NCBI RefSeq assembly: GCF_902506375.1
Contig: NZ_LR733284.1
Span: 2,235,685 to 2,299,684 of the forward strand
Source of the DNA: Microbacterium sp. 8M
GTDB lineage: Bacteria; Actinomycetota; Actinomycetes; Actinomycetales; Microbacteriaceae
Length of the DNA stretch: 64,000 nucleotides
Direction: 5' to 3'
The translations under genes were made by a program, and so were the position numbers. Below, in pieces: positions 33,312 to 44,658 of this stretch (within the stretch, counting starts at the first letter, position 1; every line of letters starts with the position of its first letter). Below the pieces are notes generated by a model, which saw nothing but the letters and a program-made list of their open reading frames with translations, had not been told where the DNA came from and did no database searches.

Positions 33312-34820
33312 TCAGCCCTGGTGCGTCAGGCGCCCGCCGAGCAGGGTCGCCGCGACCGGCATCTCCCGCAGCGATCGCGCATCGGCGCGCTGCGGATCCG
33401 TGCCGATCAGCACCAGGTCGGCGACGGCTCCCGGGCGGATCCCGGCATCGCCTCCGGTCCCCCGATGCGCGCTGGCCGCGAGTGCCGTGCTGAGCTCGAC
33501 GCGCTCCTCGGGGTGCCACGGCGCGCGGTCGTCGTCGGTGCGGAACACCGCGGCCGAGATCGCGTGCCAGGGATCCAGCGGCGCCACCGGCGCGTCGGAC
33601 CCGAAGCGGAGGGCCGCGCCGGCGCGGTGCAGGGAGGCGAGCGGATACGGGATCGCCGTCTGCCCCGCCCACAGCGCATCGGCCGTGTCGCGGTCGTCGA
33701 GGGCGTGCTGCGGCTGCACGCTCGCGGCGACTCCGAGCCTGCCGAAGCGCGCCAGGTCTCCGTGCCGCACGAGCTGCGCGTGCTCGACCGTCCCCTGGGC
33801 TCCTGTCGCGGCGTACGCGTCGAGTGCCGCCGTCACGGCGACGTCGCCGATCGCGTGCAGCGCGATCTCCAGCCCGGCCCCGGCGGCGCGCAGCAGCAGC
33901 GCCTGCAGTTCGGCGGGCGGGACGGTGAGCACGCCGTGGTTGTGCACGTCGTCGGCGTAGCCGTGGCTGCACGCCGCGGTGCGCGTGCCCAGTGAGCCGT
34001 CCGAGATGATCTTCAGCGGCCCCGCATGCACCAGGCCGTGCGGATCGCCCGCCGCCGGCTGCCCGGTGCTGATCCCCTCGGCGATCGCGCGATCCAGGTC
34101 GTGCGGATAGACCGCGTATTCCACGCGATGGGTGTCGAAGCCGTTCGCAAGTCGCCGCTCCCAGGCTGCGGCGTTCCAGGCCATATCGAAGTCGACGATG
34201 CCGACCACGCCCCGCCCGGCGGCACGCTGCGCCGCCGCTGCCACGGCCTCGTCCGCGACAGCGGGATCCGCCGCGTTCAGCCGGCGGGAGATCTCGAACG
34301 CGTCCTCCTCCCGCAGCATCCCGTCCTCCGCCGCAGGGAAGCGTTCGCGCCGGAACGCCGCCGAGTTCAGCCACACGCTGTGCACGTCGGCGTTGATGAG
34401 ATAGGTCGGCACCTCGCCGGTGTGCTCGTCGAGCAGCGCCAGGCTCGGATGATCCGCCCAGCGCACGTCGCGGAACCCGGTGCCGACCCGGCGCCCGTCC
34501 GCCAGCACCGGCGCGGTCGCCATCAGGGCGGCGGCCTCGACGGCGCTCGCGGTCGCAGAGAGGTCCGCGCGCTGGGCGGCCAGCGCCCACTGCACCGTGT
34601 GCACGTGGTGGTCCCACAACCCCGGCGCGATCCAGGCGCCGTGGCCCTCCAGCACTCGTCCGGGCAGCGGAAGAGCGCCGGTCGGGGCGATGTCGGCGAT
34701 CCGACCGTCCGCGAGCAGCAGATCCACGGGACCGTCGACCGGGAGCAGGCGCCGGTCATCGGTCGCGATCCGCACCGCGCGCACGGCGTCCACGGTGGCG
34801 CCGCGCTCCGGCGCGGTCAC
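33312..34820 (-). CDS. Amidohydrolase, YtcJ-like
   Basis: This 502-aa metal-dependent hydrolase has GLWDHHVHTVQ (first two metal His), KIISDGSLGTRTAA, LEIALHAIGDVAV (His) and LRFGSDAPVAPLDPW (Asp). The layout is that of YtcJ/Amidohydro_3 enzymes; the substrate is unknown. Its ATG overlaps the stop of the PaiB gene (ATGA), so the two genes are coupled. Confidence 0.85.
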   Translation of the reverse strand: MTAPERGATVDAVRAVRIATDDRRLLPVDGPVDLLLADGRIADIAPTGALPLPGRVLEGHGAWIAPGLWDHHVHTVQWALAAQRADLSATASAVEAAALMATAPVLADGRRVGTGFRDVRWADHPSLALLDEHTGEVPTYLINADVHSVWLNSAAFRRERFPAAEDGMLREEDAFEISRRLNAADPAVADEAVAAAAQRAAGRGVVGIVDFDMAWNAAAWERRLANGFDTHRVEYAVYPHDLDRAIAEGISTGQPAAGDPHGLVHAGPLKIISDGSLGTRTAACSHGYADDVHNHGVLTVPPAELQALLLRAAGAGLEIALHAIGDVAVTAALDAYAATGAQGTVEHAQLVRHGDLARFGRLGVAASVQPQHALDDRDTADALWAGQTAIPYPLASLHRAGAALRFGSDAPVAPLDPWHAISAAVFRTDDDRAPWHPEERVELSTALAASAHRGTGGDAGIRPGAVADLVLIGTDPQRADARSLREMPVAATLLGGRLTHQG

Positions 34821-35467
34821 GGGGCGTCCAGCCGCGCGGCGATGCGGGCGTCCTGTGCGCGGCGCATCTCGGCGGCCAGGGCCGGGTTCGCATAGACGCC
34901 GTCGCCCTGCAGTTCCAGGATCACGTTCTCGATGACGTCGTCCGGCTTGTTCTGGCTCAGCTTTCGCTTGGCGGTCACCCGCGTCGGCGTGAGCCGGAAC
35001 CCGACCGTGCCCGCTTCGAGCCGGCGGACGAACGCCTCATCGTTCGGCGGCGTCCACATGCCGCGCGGCTGCGAGAGACGCCCTTCGAAGTGGCCCACCA
35101 GGTGCTCCAGCACGCGCAGGTTCTCTTCGGTGCCGAGCACCTCCGGCACGCCGGACAGGTGCACCGCGACATAGTTCCAGGTCGGCACGCCGGCGACGTC
35201 GCCGTACCAGCCCGGCGAGACGTAGCCGTGCGGGCCCTGGAAGACCACCAGGAGCTCCTGCGCGCCGAGGCCGAGGACGAGGTCGTCGGGACGGCCGACG
35301 TGCGCCACGATCGTGAGATCGTCGCGGTCGGGATCGAGCAGCACCGCGTAGTGCGAGGCGGTCATGCCGTTCTCGTCGCGACCCACGAGCGTCGCCCACG
35401 GGTTCGCGGCGATGATCCGCCGCAGCTCGGCGACATCGGTCATGGCGAAGCTGGGGTTCTGGCGCAT
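34817..35467 (-). CDS. PaiB-like FMN-binding protein
   Basis: This 216-aa protein of the PaiB/FMN-binding negative transcriptional regulator family has a split-barrel flavin fold. MTASHYAVLLD, VPTWNYVAVHL and TAKRKLSQNKPDD are family hallmarks. In Bacillus PaiB affects sporulation and protease genes; a direct regulatory role here is uncertain. First gene of the pair with the amidohydrolase; few bases precede its ATG after the TAGGCT-like -10, so it may be leaderless. Confidence 0.88.
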   Translation of the reverse strand: MRQNPSFAMTDVAELRRIIAANPWATLVGRDENGMTASHYAVLLDPDRDDLTIVAHVGRPDDLVLGLGAQELLVVFQGPHGYVSPGWYGDVAGVPTWNYVAVHLSGVPEVLGTEENLRVLEHLVGHFEGRLSQPRGMWTPPNDEAFVRRLEAGTVGFRLTPTRVTAKRKLSQNKPDDVIENVILELQGDGVYANPALAAEMRRAQDARIAARLDAP

Positions 35468-35523
35468 GGCACAAGCCTACGAGCGGCGGCCGCCGCCTGG
35501 GCGTCGCCCCCGGGAACCGCGGC

Positions 35524-36522
35524 TCACGCCTGGCAGCGGGGGCACCAGTACAGCTTGCGGGCGCCGATCTCCTCGAGCACGATCGCCGTGCCGCAGACGC
35601 GGCAGGGCAGACCGGTGCGGTGGTAGACCCAATGCCGGTCGTCGCGGTGCGCCATGGCGGCGCGGTACTGCTCCGGCGAGAGGTCGTCCATGGTCATCAT
35701 CTGACCGGTCTCGACGCCGATCGCGAGCAGTCGCACCCAGTCGCGCCAGAGGGCGCGGACCGTCTCCTCCGGCACATCTCGACCCGGAGTGTGCGGGTTC
35801 AGCCGCGCGCGGAACAGCAGCTCCGCGCGGTACACGTTGCCGATCCCGCTGACCACCGCCTGGTCCATGAGCAGCAGCGCGATGGGCGTCGACTTCTTGC
35901 GCACGGCCGCGACGAAGCGCTCCTCGCCTTCGGCGAGGTCGCCGACGAGCGGATCCGGCCCGAGCTTGGCCACGGTGGCGAGCATCTCGTCCGGAGTCTG
36001 CAGCACGCAGGCGGTCGGACCGCGCAGGTCGGCGCAGGTCACGTCGGTCAGCAGGCGCAGGCGCACCTGGCCGACGACCGGCGGGGGCCACTCGGCGCCC
36101 TCATCGGCGAGTCCCCTGGTGGCCTCGGACATGCGCACGTGCACGCGAGTCCTGCGTGGAGCGCCGATCGACGAGAGCGAGTTCTCCCCCGCCGCATCCA
36201 GGATCGGGACGTCGAGGTCGGTGCCGCGCTGGTTGGTCTGGCCCATCCGCCCGTTCGCGGACGCGATCGTCGGATCCACGAGGATCTCGCCGGAGAAGTC
36301 CCAGGCCCCGTAGAGGCCGAGGTGGACGCGCAGCCACAGATCCCCCTCCGTCTCGAGGAACATCTGCTTGCCGACGGCCTGCACGCTTTCGACGGTGCGA
36401 CCGTTCAGGAGGGCGGCACCCTCTGCGAACCGCCCCTGCGGGCTGGACGCGGCGACCGGCTTGCCCACGAAGTTGCGCGCGAACTGCCGCGCGATGCGGT
36501 GGACGGAATGGCCCTCGGGCAT
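35524..36522 (-). CDS. Fpg/Nei family DNA glycosylase (endonuclease VIII-like)
   Basis: This 332-aa base-excision enzyme begins MPEGHSVHRIA, so Pro2 is the Schiff-base nucleophile and Glu3 the catalytic acid. It has a helix-two-turn-helix near VVSGIGNVYRAELL and a C-terminal zinc finger with CRVCG and CPRC. The P-E-G-H-S start is the actinobacterial Nei branch that removes oxidised pyrimidines. It starts at the last base of the rpiB stop (TGATG), so translation is coupled. Confidence 0.9.
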   Translation of the reverse strand: MPEGHSVHRIARQFARNFVGKPVAASSPQGRFAEGAALLNGRTVESVQAVGKQMFLETEGDLWLRVHLGLYGAWDFSGEILVDPTIASANGRMGQTNQRGTDLDVPILDAAGENSLSSIGAPRRTRVHVRMSEATRGLADEGAEWPPPVVGQVRLRLLTDVTCADLRGPTACVLQTPDEMLATVAKLGPDPLVGDLAEGEERFVAAVRKKSTPIALLLMDQAVVSGIGNVYRAELLFRARLNPHTPGRDVPEETVRALWRDWVRLLAIGVETGQMMTMDDLSPEQYRAAMAHRDDRHWVYHRTGLPCRVCGTAIVLEEIGARKLYWCPRCQA

Positions 36523-37007
36523 CAGGCGCGGGGGTCGGGAAGCAGGGATCCGTCGCGCTCGAAGTCGGCGATCTGCGCGATGCGGCGCACGTGGCGCTCC
36601 TCGTTCGAGAAGGGCGTCGCGATGAACCGGTCGATGAAGGTGGTGACCTCCTCGAAGCTGTGCTGACGGGCGCCGATCGCGATCACGTTCGCGTCGTTGT
36701 GCTCACGCGCGAGCTCCGCCGTCGCGATGCTCCACACCAGCGCGGCGCGGATTCCCTCGACCTTGTTCGCCGCGATCTGCTCCCCGTTGCCGGATCCGCC
36801 GAACACCACGCCGAGCGCCTCGACGCCGGCGCGCTGGTCGGCGATGGTCGCCTGGGCCGCACGGATGCAGAACGCCGGGTAGTCGTCCAGGGCGTCGTAC
36901 TCGACCGGACCGTGGTCGATGACCTCGTGCCCCGCCTCGGCGAGGTGGTGCTGCAGCTGCGTGGAGAACTCGAGACCGGCGTGGTCCGTGGCGATGTGGA
37001 TGCGCAT
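36522..37007 (-). CDS. rpiB: Ribose-5-phosphate isomerase B
   Basis: This 161-aa RpiB-type isomerase interconverts ribose-5-phosphate and ribulose-5-phosphate. MRIHIATDHAGLEF binds substrate phosphate, FGGSGNGEQIAANKV matches the G-[ST]-G-x-G loop, and HNDANVIAIGAR follows. Position 72 of the loop is Ser rather than Cys (SGNG), as in actinobacterial RpiB, where a Glu acts as base. Coupled to the downstream glycosylase. Confidence 0.9.
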   Translation of the reverse strand: MRIHIATDHAGLEFSTQLQHHLAEAGHEVIDHGPVEYDALDDYPAFCIRAAQATIADQRAGVEALGVVFGGSGNGEQIAANKVEGIRAALVWSIATAELAREHNDANVIAIGARQHSFEEVTTFIDRFIATPFSNEERHVRRIAQIADFERDGSLLPDPRA

Positions 37008-37091
37008 GCGTCAATCCTACGGACGACCGCGACACCGGCCGCCGCGATGACGAGCGCTCCGGCCGGCGTCAGGATCCCGTGCCGGCTGCGG

Positions 37092-38282
37092 TCAGGGCGC
37101 GATCCCGGCCGCGGCCGGCTTGAAACCGGCCCGGATGTTCTCGCAGCAGCCGGGGCGGCACACGTCGAAAGCCGGGCCGAGCGCGGTCACGTGCTTGCGC
37201 TCCGCCGCGGGACGTCCCTCCAGCCGCTCCTCGATGAGATCGACGATCCCGGCGACGAACGACTCCGAGACGCCCGGCGTGGGGGTGCGCACGAATGCGA
37301 GACCCGCATCGGCGGCGGCGTCCTTCGCCTCGGTGTCCAGGTCCCAGAGCACTTCCATGTGGTCGCTCACGAAGCCCAGCGGGACGACGGCCACCGCGGT
37401 GCGACCGCGCTCCGGAAGTTCCTCGATCACGTCGCAGATGTCGGGCTCGAGCCACGGCTGGGACGCGGGACCCGAGCGAGACTGGTAGACGAGCTCCCAC
37501 GGCACGTCGGCCACCTCCGGGAGCAGCTCGGCCACGCGGTTCATGACCCAGGCCGCCACCGCCTCGTGCTGCGCGGCGTAGGCGCCGCCGGGGCCCCAGT
37601 CCACATCACGCGGGCCTGAGCGCAGGGCGTCGTCGGTCGGCACGCTGTGGGTCGTGAACAGCACCTGGATCGCCGCGGGGGTGACGCCGTCGGCGATGAA
37701 TCCCTGGACGGCTGCGCGCACGCCCTCGACGAACGACTCGACGAAGCCGGGGTGGTCGTAGAACGGGCGGATCTTGTCGATGGTCACCGTGCCGCCGAGC
37801 CCGGTCTCGTCGAGCACCCGGGCGAAGTCTTCGCGGTACTGGCGACAGCTGGAGAACGAGCTGTAGGCGCTGGTGGCGAACGCGAGCAGGGTGGTGTCCC
37901 CCTGCTCCGCGGCCTCCGTCACGGCGTCGGCGAGGTACGGCGTCCAATTGCGGTTGCCCCAGTACACCGGGAGGTCGATGCCCCGGCGGGCGAGCTCCGC
38001 CTCGAGCGCGGCCTTGAGGGCGCGGTTCTGCGCGTTGATCGGGCTCACGCCGCCGAAGTGCCGGTAGTGGTGCGCGACCTCCTCGAGGCGTTCGTCCGGG
38101 ATGCCGCGCCCGCGGGTGACGTTGCGCAGGAACGGGATCACATCGTCCTGGCCCTCAGGGCCGCCGAAGCCGGCGAGCAGCACGCCGTCGTACGCGACGG
38201 GCGTCTCGACGTACTCGGGCCCGCACGCCGCGGCGGCGGAGGCGAAGGGGACGGTGGCTTCGGTCACATCTGGGGCGGTCAC
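37092..38282 (-). CDS. hemH: Ferrochelatase (coproporphyrin type) with Fe-S cysteines
   Basis: This 396-aa enzyme inserts iron into a porphyrin; actinobacterial members use coproporphyrin III (CpfC). GVLLAGFGGPEGQDDV and LFTTHSVP (His212) mark the family. Cys146 (SSCRQY) and the C-terminal cluster Cys375, Cys379 and Cys380 (CRPGCC) are spaced like the four ligands of the [2Fe-2S] cluster described in mycobacterial ferrochelatase. The GTG at 38282 (MTAPDVTEATVPF) follows GGATGGAGGG; the open frame upstream has no coding character. It is divergent from pepN. Confidence 0.9.
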   Translation of the reverse strand: MTAPDVTEATVPFASAAAACGPEYVETPVAYDGVLLAGFGGPEGQDDVIPFLRNVTRGRGIPDERLEEVAHHYRHFGGVSPINAQNRALKAALEAELARRGIDLPVYWGNRNWTPYLADAVTEAAEQGDTTLLAFATSAYSSFSSCRQYREDFARVLDETGLGGTVTIDKIRPFYDHPGFVESFVEGVRAAVQGFIADGVTPAAIQVLFTTHSVPTDDALRSGPRDVDWGPGGAYAAQHEAVAAWVMNRVAELLPEVADVPWELVYQSRSGPASQPWLEPDICDVIEELPERGRTAVAVVPLGFVSDHMEVLWDLDTEAKDAAADAGLAFVRTPTPGVSESFVAGIVDLIEERLEGRPAAERKHVTALGPAFDVCRPGCCENIRAGFKPAAAGIAP

Positions 38283-38461
38283 CCCTCCATCCTCTCCCGG
38301 TTCTCCTTTGCCCGGGCCGAACGCCGCCGCGCGCTGTCGCGACCGACCGTGACGCCCCGCGAAACCGGGCGCGGGCGCTCTGGCGTAGGCTGGGACGGTT
38401 GCCGCCGGCGCCAGCAGCGCGGATCTTGCGGCCGAAACCCTCACCCCTGGGAGTCTGAGCA

Positions 38462-41056
38462 GTGCCTGGAGAGAACCTCACCCGCATCGAGGCGCAGGAG
38501 CGCCGCGCGATCGTCGACACCGAGTCGTATGAGATCGCGCTCGACCTGACCAAGGGCGCGGAGGTCTTCGGATCCCGCAGCGTCGTCCGGTTCACGGCGA
38601 CCCCCGGATCCTCCACCTTCATCGATCTCATCGCGCGCGAGGTGCGCGAGATCACCCTCAACGGGGAGCAGATCGACCCGACCACCGCGTTCGCCGACTC
38701 CCGGATCACCCTGGACGGCCTCGCCGAGCAGAACGTGCTCGTCGTCGACGCCGACTGCGAGTACACCAACACCGGTGAAGGCCTGCACCGCTTCGTCGAC
38801 CCGGTCGACGGGGAGGTCTACCTGTACTCCCAGTTCGAGGTGCCGGATTCGCGGCGCGTGTTCGCCGTGTTCGAGCAGCCCGACCTCAAGGCCACGTTCC
38901 AGTTCACGATCACCGCGCCCGCAGCGTGGAAGGTCGTGTCCAACTCCCCCACCCCCGAGCCCATCGTGCACGACCCGTCCACGGGCTCCGGCACCGAGGC
39001 GTCCGCGACCTGGGGCTTCGAGCCCACGCCGCGCATCTCGTCGTACATCACGGCGATCATCGCGGGTCCGTACGAGGAGACGTTCTCGGAGCTCACCAGC
39101 GCCTCGGGCCGGGTGATCCCCCTCGGCGTCTACGGCCGCAAGAGCCTGTGGGAGCACCTCGACGCCGACTACATCTTCGAGAAGACGCGCGAGGGCTTCG
39201 CCTACTACGAGGAGAAGTTCGGCGTCCCCTATCCGTTCGCCAAGTACGACCAGCTGTTCGTGCCGGAGTTCAACGCCGGTGCGATGGAGAACGCGGGCGC
39301 GGTGACCTTCACCGAGACCTACGTGTTCCGCAGCAAGGTGACCGACGCCGTCAAGGAGCGCCGCGTCGTCACGATCCTGCACGAGCTCGCGCACATGTGG
39401 TTCGGCGACCTCGTCACCATGAAGTGGTGGAACGACCTGTGGCTGAACGAGTCGTTCGCCGAGTGGGCGTCGACCATCGCGACGGCGGAGGCCACCGAGT
39501 GGACCGAGGCCTGGACCACGTTCAACGCCATGGAGAAGACCTGGGCCTACCGCCAGGACCAGCTCCCCTCGACGCACCCGGTCGTCGCGGAGATCAACGA
39601 CCTCGACGACGTGCAGGTCAACTTCGACGGCATCACGTACGCGAAGGGCGGATCCGTCCTCAAGCAGCTCGCCGCGTGGGTGGGCATCGAGGCGTTCTTC
39701 GCGGGCGTCTCCGAGTACTTCAAGAAGCACTCCTGGCAGAACACCGAGCTCAGCGACCTGCTCGTCGAGCTCGAGAAGACCAGTGGCCGTGACCTCACCA
39801 CCTGGTCGAAGAAGTGGCTCGAGACGGCCGGCGTGAACACCCTCGCCCCGGTCGTCGCCGAGGCCGGTGACGGCACGATCTCGCGCTTCGCCGTGACCCA
39901 GACCGCGCCCGCCGACTACCCGACGATCCGCCCGCACCGCCTGGGCATCGGGTTCTACAACCTCGACGAGAGCGGCGCCCTGGTGCGCACGCACCACGTC
40001 GAGGTGGACGTCGACGGCGACCGCACCGAGGTTCCAGAGTTGCAGGGCCTGAAGCGCCCCGATCTCGTGCTGCTCAACGACGAGGACCTCGCGTACGCGA
40101 AGATCCGCCTCGACGAGCGCTCGCTCGCGACGGCCGTCGCGCACCTCGCGGACATCAGCGACCCGCTCGCGCGCTCGCTGGTCTGGGGCGCGGCCTGGGA
40201 TCAGACCCGCGACGCGGAGAGCGCGGCGAGCGACTACATCGACCTCGTGCTCGGCAACATCGGCCGCGAGACCGAGTCCACCACGGTGCGCACCACCCTG
40301 AGCCAGCTGCAGACCGCCGCCGCCCTGTACGTCACTCCGGAACACCGCGCCGAGGCGCGCACCCGCGTCGCCGACGGACTGTGGGCGCTCGCCCAGGCCG
40401 CGGAGGCCGGATCCGACAGCCAGCTGCAGTTCGTGACCGCGTTCGCGAACTCGCTCACGACGCCCGAGCACGCCGACGTCGTCCGCCGCCTGCGCGACGG
40501 CGAGCTGGTGCTCGACGGCCTCACGATCGACACCGACCTGAGCTGGCAGCTGCTCGTCGGGCTCGCCACGGTCGGCGCGGTGGACGGCGCCGCGATCGAC
40601 GACGCGCTGGCGGGCGACAACACCGCCAAGGGTGCCGAGTTCGCCGCACAGGCTCGCGCCGCACTGCCGAGCCCCGAGGCGAAGCAGGCCGCGTGGGCCT
40701 CCCTGGTCGACCGCGACGACCTCTCCAACACGATCGTGCGCTCGGCCGCGCTCGGGTTCACGCACCCCGCGGGTGCCGCGCTGCTGGAGCCCTTCGTAGC
40801 GCTGTACTTCGACAGCCTGCTGGCCATCTGGGAGGGACGCACCTTCCAGGTCGCGAACTACCTGATCGTGGGGCTGTACCCGAAGGCGCTCGCCAACACG
40901 GCGCTGCGCGACGCGACCCGCGCGTGGCTCACCGCGCATCAGGACGCGGCGCCGGCGCTGCGCCGCCTGGTGTTCGAGAACCTCGCCGACGTCGAGCGGG
41001 CCCTGGCCGCTCAGGCGCGTGACGCGGACGGCGCCGAGGAGAAGGCGCAGGCCTGA
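38462..41056 (+). CDS. pepN: Aminopeptidase N (M1)
   Basis: This 864-aa cytosolic zinc aminopeptidase has the exopeptidase loop GAMENAG (residues 273-279), the zinc site HELAH (307-311) with Glu330 in LNESFAEW, and a long C-terminal ERAP1-like region. It trims N-terminal residues from peptides. The GTG at 38462 gives MPGENLTRIEA, the usual start of actinobacterial PepN. A 14-bp hairpin follows the stop. Confidence 0.95.
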   Translation: MPGENLTRIEAQERRAIVDTESYEIALDLTKGAEVFGSRSVVRFTATPGSSTFIDLIAREVREITLNGEQIDPTTAFADSRITLDGLAEQNVLVVDADCEYTNTGEGLHRFVDPVDGEVYLYSQFEVPDSRRVFAVFEQPDLKATFQFTITAPAAWKVVSNSPTPEPIVHDPSTGSGTEASATWGFEPTPRISSYITAIIAGPYEETFSELTSASGRVIPLGVYGRKSLWEHLDADYIFEKTREGFAYYEEKFGVPYPFAKYDQLFVPEFNAGAMENAGAVTFTETYVFRSKVTDAVKERRVVTILHELAHMWFGDLVTMKWWNDLWLNESFAEWASTIATAEATEWTEAWTTFNAMEKTWAYRQDQLPSTHPVVAEINDLDDVQVNFDGITYAKGGSVLKQLAAWVGIEAFFAGVSEYFKKHSWQNTELSDLLVELEKTSGRDLTTWSKKWLETAGVNTLAPVVAEAGDGTISRFAVTQTAPADYPTIRPHRLGIGFYNLDESGALVRTHHVEVDVDGDRTEVPELQGLKRPDLVLLNDEDLAYAKIRLDERSLATAVAHLADISDPLARSLVWGAAWDQTRDAESAASDYIDLVLGNIGRETESTTVRTTLSQLQTAAALYVTPEHRAEARTRVADGLWALAQAAEAGSDSQLQFVTAFANSLTTPEHADVVRRLRDGELVLDGLTIDTDLSWQLLVGLATVGAVDGAAIDDALAGDNTAKGAEFAAQARAALPSPEAKQAAWASLVDRDDLSNTIVRSAALGFTHPAGAALLEPFVALYFDSLLAIWEGRTFQVANYLIVGLYPKALANTALRDATRAWLTAHQDAAPALRRLVFENLADVERALAAQARDADGAEEKAQA

Positions 41057-41066
41057 TCGACCGTTC

Positions 41067-41109
41067 CGACGACGGCGCCGCGACGGGGATCCGTCCGGCG
41101 CCGTCGTCG
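41067..41109 (+). terminator. Terminator after pepN
   Basis: A perfect 14-bp inverted repeat (CGACGACGGCGCCG / CGGCGCCGTCGTCG) with a 15-nt loop starts 10 bp after the pepN stop. Confidence 0.65.
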
Positions 41110-41174
41110 TGCGGAGGTGTCGCCGCTCCCGCCTTCAGTCCTCACCGAGGCACGCCGAACTAGGATCGGACGCG

Positions 41175-42467
41175 ATGAACATGCTGCCCACTGCGCTCAC
41201 CGCGGCCCCGGTCGTCGACCAATGGGCCGAGATCCTCAAGGTCCTGGGCGACGTCGGCCTGAAGGCCCTCAACTGCCTCATCATCATCGTCGTCTGCATC
41301 CTGATCGGCTACGCGCTGCGGGTCGTGATCCGCCGGGTCGTACGCCGCATCGTGTCCGGCGCGAAGTCGAAGGCCAACGTCGACGACACCCAGGCGCTCG
41401 AGCGCTCGCCCCTCGCCGACATGCGGCTCGTGCAGCGCACCCGGACGCTCGGCACGATCCTGCAGAACATCGTCAACGTCTCCCTGGTCGTCATCGCGTT
41501 CATCCTCGTGGTGAACACGGTCGACACCGCGTTGCTGGGATCGCTCACGCTGCTCACCGCGGCCGTCGGCGCCGGTCTCGGCTTCGGTGCCCAGAACATC
41601 GTCAAGGACGTGCTGAACGGGATCTTCCTCGTCGCCGAGGACCAGATCGGGATCGGCGACGTCGTCGAGCTGCGACTGGCCAGCGGCGGTGCAACCGGCG
41701 TCGTGGAGTACGTCAGCGTGCGCGTCACCCAGGTGCGCGACGTGAACGGCACCCTCTGGTACGTGCGCAACGGAGAGGTCACTCATCTCGGCAACATGTC
41801 GCAGGGCTGGGCCCGCGCCATCGTCGACCTCGGCGTGCCGGCCGACGCCGACGTCCCCGCCGTCGAGGAGGCGCTCCTGGTCACCGCGCAGGCGCTGGCC
41901 AAGGATCCGAAGTGGCGCACCCGCATCATCGAGAAGCCGGAGATCTGGGGCCTGGAGTCGGTCGAGGGCGACACGCTCGTGATCCGCGTGGTGATGAAGA
42001 CCCGAACGAACGCGATGGACGACGTTGCCCGCGAGCTGCGGATGCGGTTGCGCGACACGATGCGCGGCATGGATCTCGCGATGCCGAGCCTCGAGTCCGT
42101 TCAGCTCACCGGCTCCGAAGGCGCCCGCCGGGTGCACGGCGCCAATCCCCCGCGCACCCGCCCCACCCCGATCGCGGCGCCCAGCAGCGCCCCTGAGCGC
42201 GGATTCTGGCGGCGCAAGAAGGCCGAGGAGACGCCGGCCACCGCCGCTGCGCCGCGCACCAAGCCGAACCCCGCCGCCTCGGCGACGACCAAGCCCGCCG
42301 CGCCGAAGCCGGCCGGGAAGCCGAAGAAGACTCCCCCGGACGCGCCGCAGAGCCTGCCGCTGCCGCCCCTGCCGGATCCGCAGAGCACGGCGGATCCCCA
42401 GAGCCCAGCGGATCCGCAGCGCCCGGAGGGTCCGAACAAGCCGCAGGAGCGGGGAGACGAACGATGA
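41175..42467 (+). CDS. MscS-type mechanosensitive channel with Pro-rich tail
   Basis: This 430-aa membrane channel gates on membrane tension. Three transmembrane helices are visible: [36 protein letters not shown] and the pore helix [18 protein letters not shown]. The cytosolic vestibule follows to about residue 320. The last ~110 residues are Pro/Ala/Lys-rich with a DPQ repeat ([19 protein letters not shown]) and look disordered. The ATG at 41175 is the likely start. The ATGA overlap with the hemoglobin gene shows translational coupling. Confidence 0.88.
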   Translation: MNMLPTALTAAPVVDQWAEILKVLGDVGLKALNCLIIIVVCILIGYALRVVIRRVVRRIVSGAKSKANVDDTQALERSPLADMRLVQRTRTLGTILQNIVNVSLVVIAFILVVNTVDTALLGSLTLLTAAVGAGLGFGAQNIVKDVLNGIFLVAEDQIGIGDVVELRLASGGATGVVEYVSVRVTQVRDVNGTLWYVRNGEVTHLGNMSQGWARAIVDLGVPADADVPAVEEALLVTAQALAKDPKWRTRIIEKPEIWGLESVEGDTLVIRVVMKTRTNAMDDVARELRMRLRDTMRGMDLAMPSLESVQLTGSEGARRVHGANPPRTRPTPIAAPSSAPERGFWRRKKAEETPATAAAPRTKPNPAASATTKPAAPKPAGKPKKTPPDAPQSLPLPPLPDPQSTADPQSPADPQRPEGPNKPQERGDER

Positions 42468-42901
42468 GCGAGCCGGTGTCCTTCTACGACGAGGTCGGCG
42501 GCCACGCGACCTTCCAGCGCCTCGTCGACGTGTTCTACCGGGAGGTCGCCCTCGACCCGGTGCTGAAGGCCATGTACCCGGAGGAGGATCTGGGACCGGC
42601 CGCAGATCGGCTCCGCATGTTCCTGGAGCAGTACTGGGGCGGGCCTACGACCTACGGCGAGCAGCGCGGCCATCCCCGGCTGCGCATGCGGCACCTGCCG
42701 TTCCATGTCGACCCGGACGCGCGCGACCGCTGGCTCCGCTGCATGCGCACGGCCGTCGACGATGCGAAGCTCTCACCCATCCACGAAGCGACGCTGTGGG
42801 ACTACCTGGAGCGCGCGGCGCATGCGATGGTGAACACGTTCGAGCCGAGCCGCGCCGGCGCCGACGGCGCGCCTCCCCTCGGCGGCCGCCCGCTCCTGTA
42901 G
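42464..42901 (+). CDS. glbO: Group II truncated hemoglobin
   Basis: This 145-aa 2-on-2 globin of the trHbO type has FYREVALDP (Tyr B10), LKAMYPEED (Tyr CD1), EQYWGGP and [14 protein letters not shown] with the proximal His, and RWLRCMRTA (Trp G8). These residues allow O2 or peroxide chemistry. Start and mscS stop share ATGA, so the channel and the heme protein are made together. Confidence 0.92.
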   Translation: MSEPVSFYDEVGGHATFQRLVDVFYREVALDPVLKAMYPEEDLGPAADRLRMFLEQYWGGPTTYGEQRGHPRLRMRHLPFHVDPDARDRWLRCMRTAVDDAKLSPIHEATLWDYLERAAHAMVNTFEPSRAGADGAPPLGGRPLL

Positions 42902-42943
42902 CCCGGCAGCGAATCAGCAGACCCAGAGTTCGACGGAGATCTC

Positions 42944-44611
<1,668 letters not shown>

Positions 44612-44658
44612 GGGGCGGGGCCGGGCGACGGCGTCGAGCATCTGGTGCGCGAGCACGG

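Noticed and set aside
33800..33990. Frameshift in the amidohydrolase
   Set aside because: The frame is continuous and all four metal-site motifs appear in the right order.
42170..42460. Separate small gene in the Pro-rich 3' end of mscS
   Set aside because: The Pro/Lys/DPQ-rich stretch is in frame with the channel and flows into the coupled globin start; no independent start or motif.
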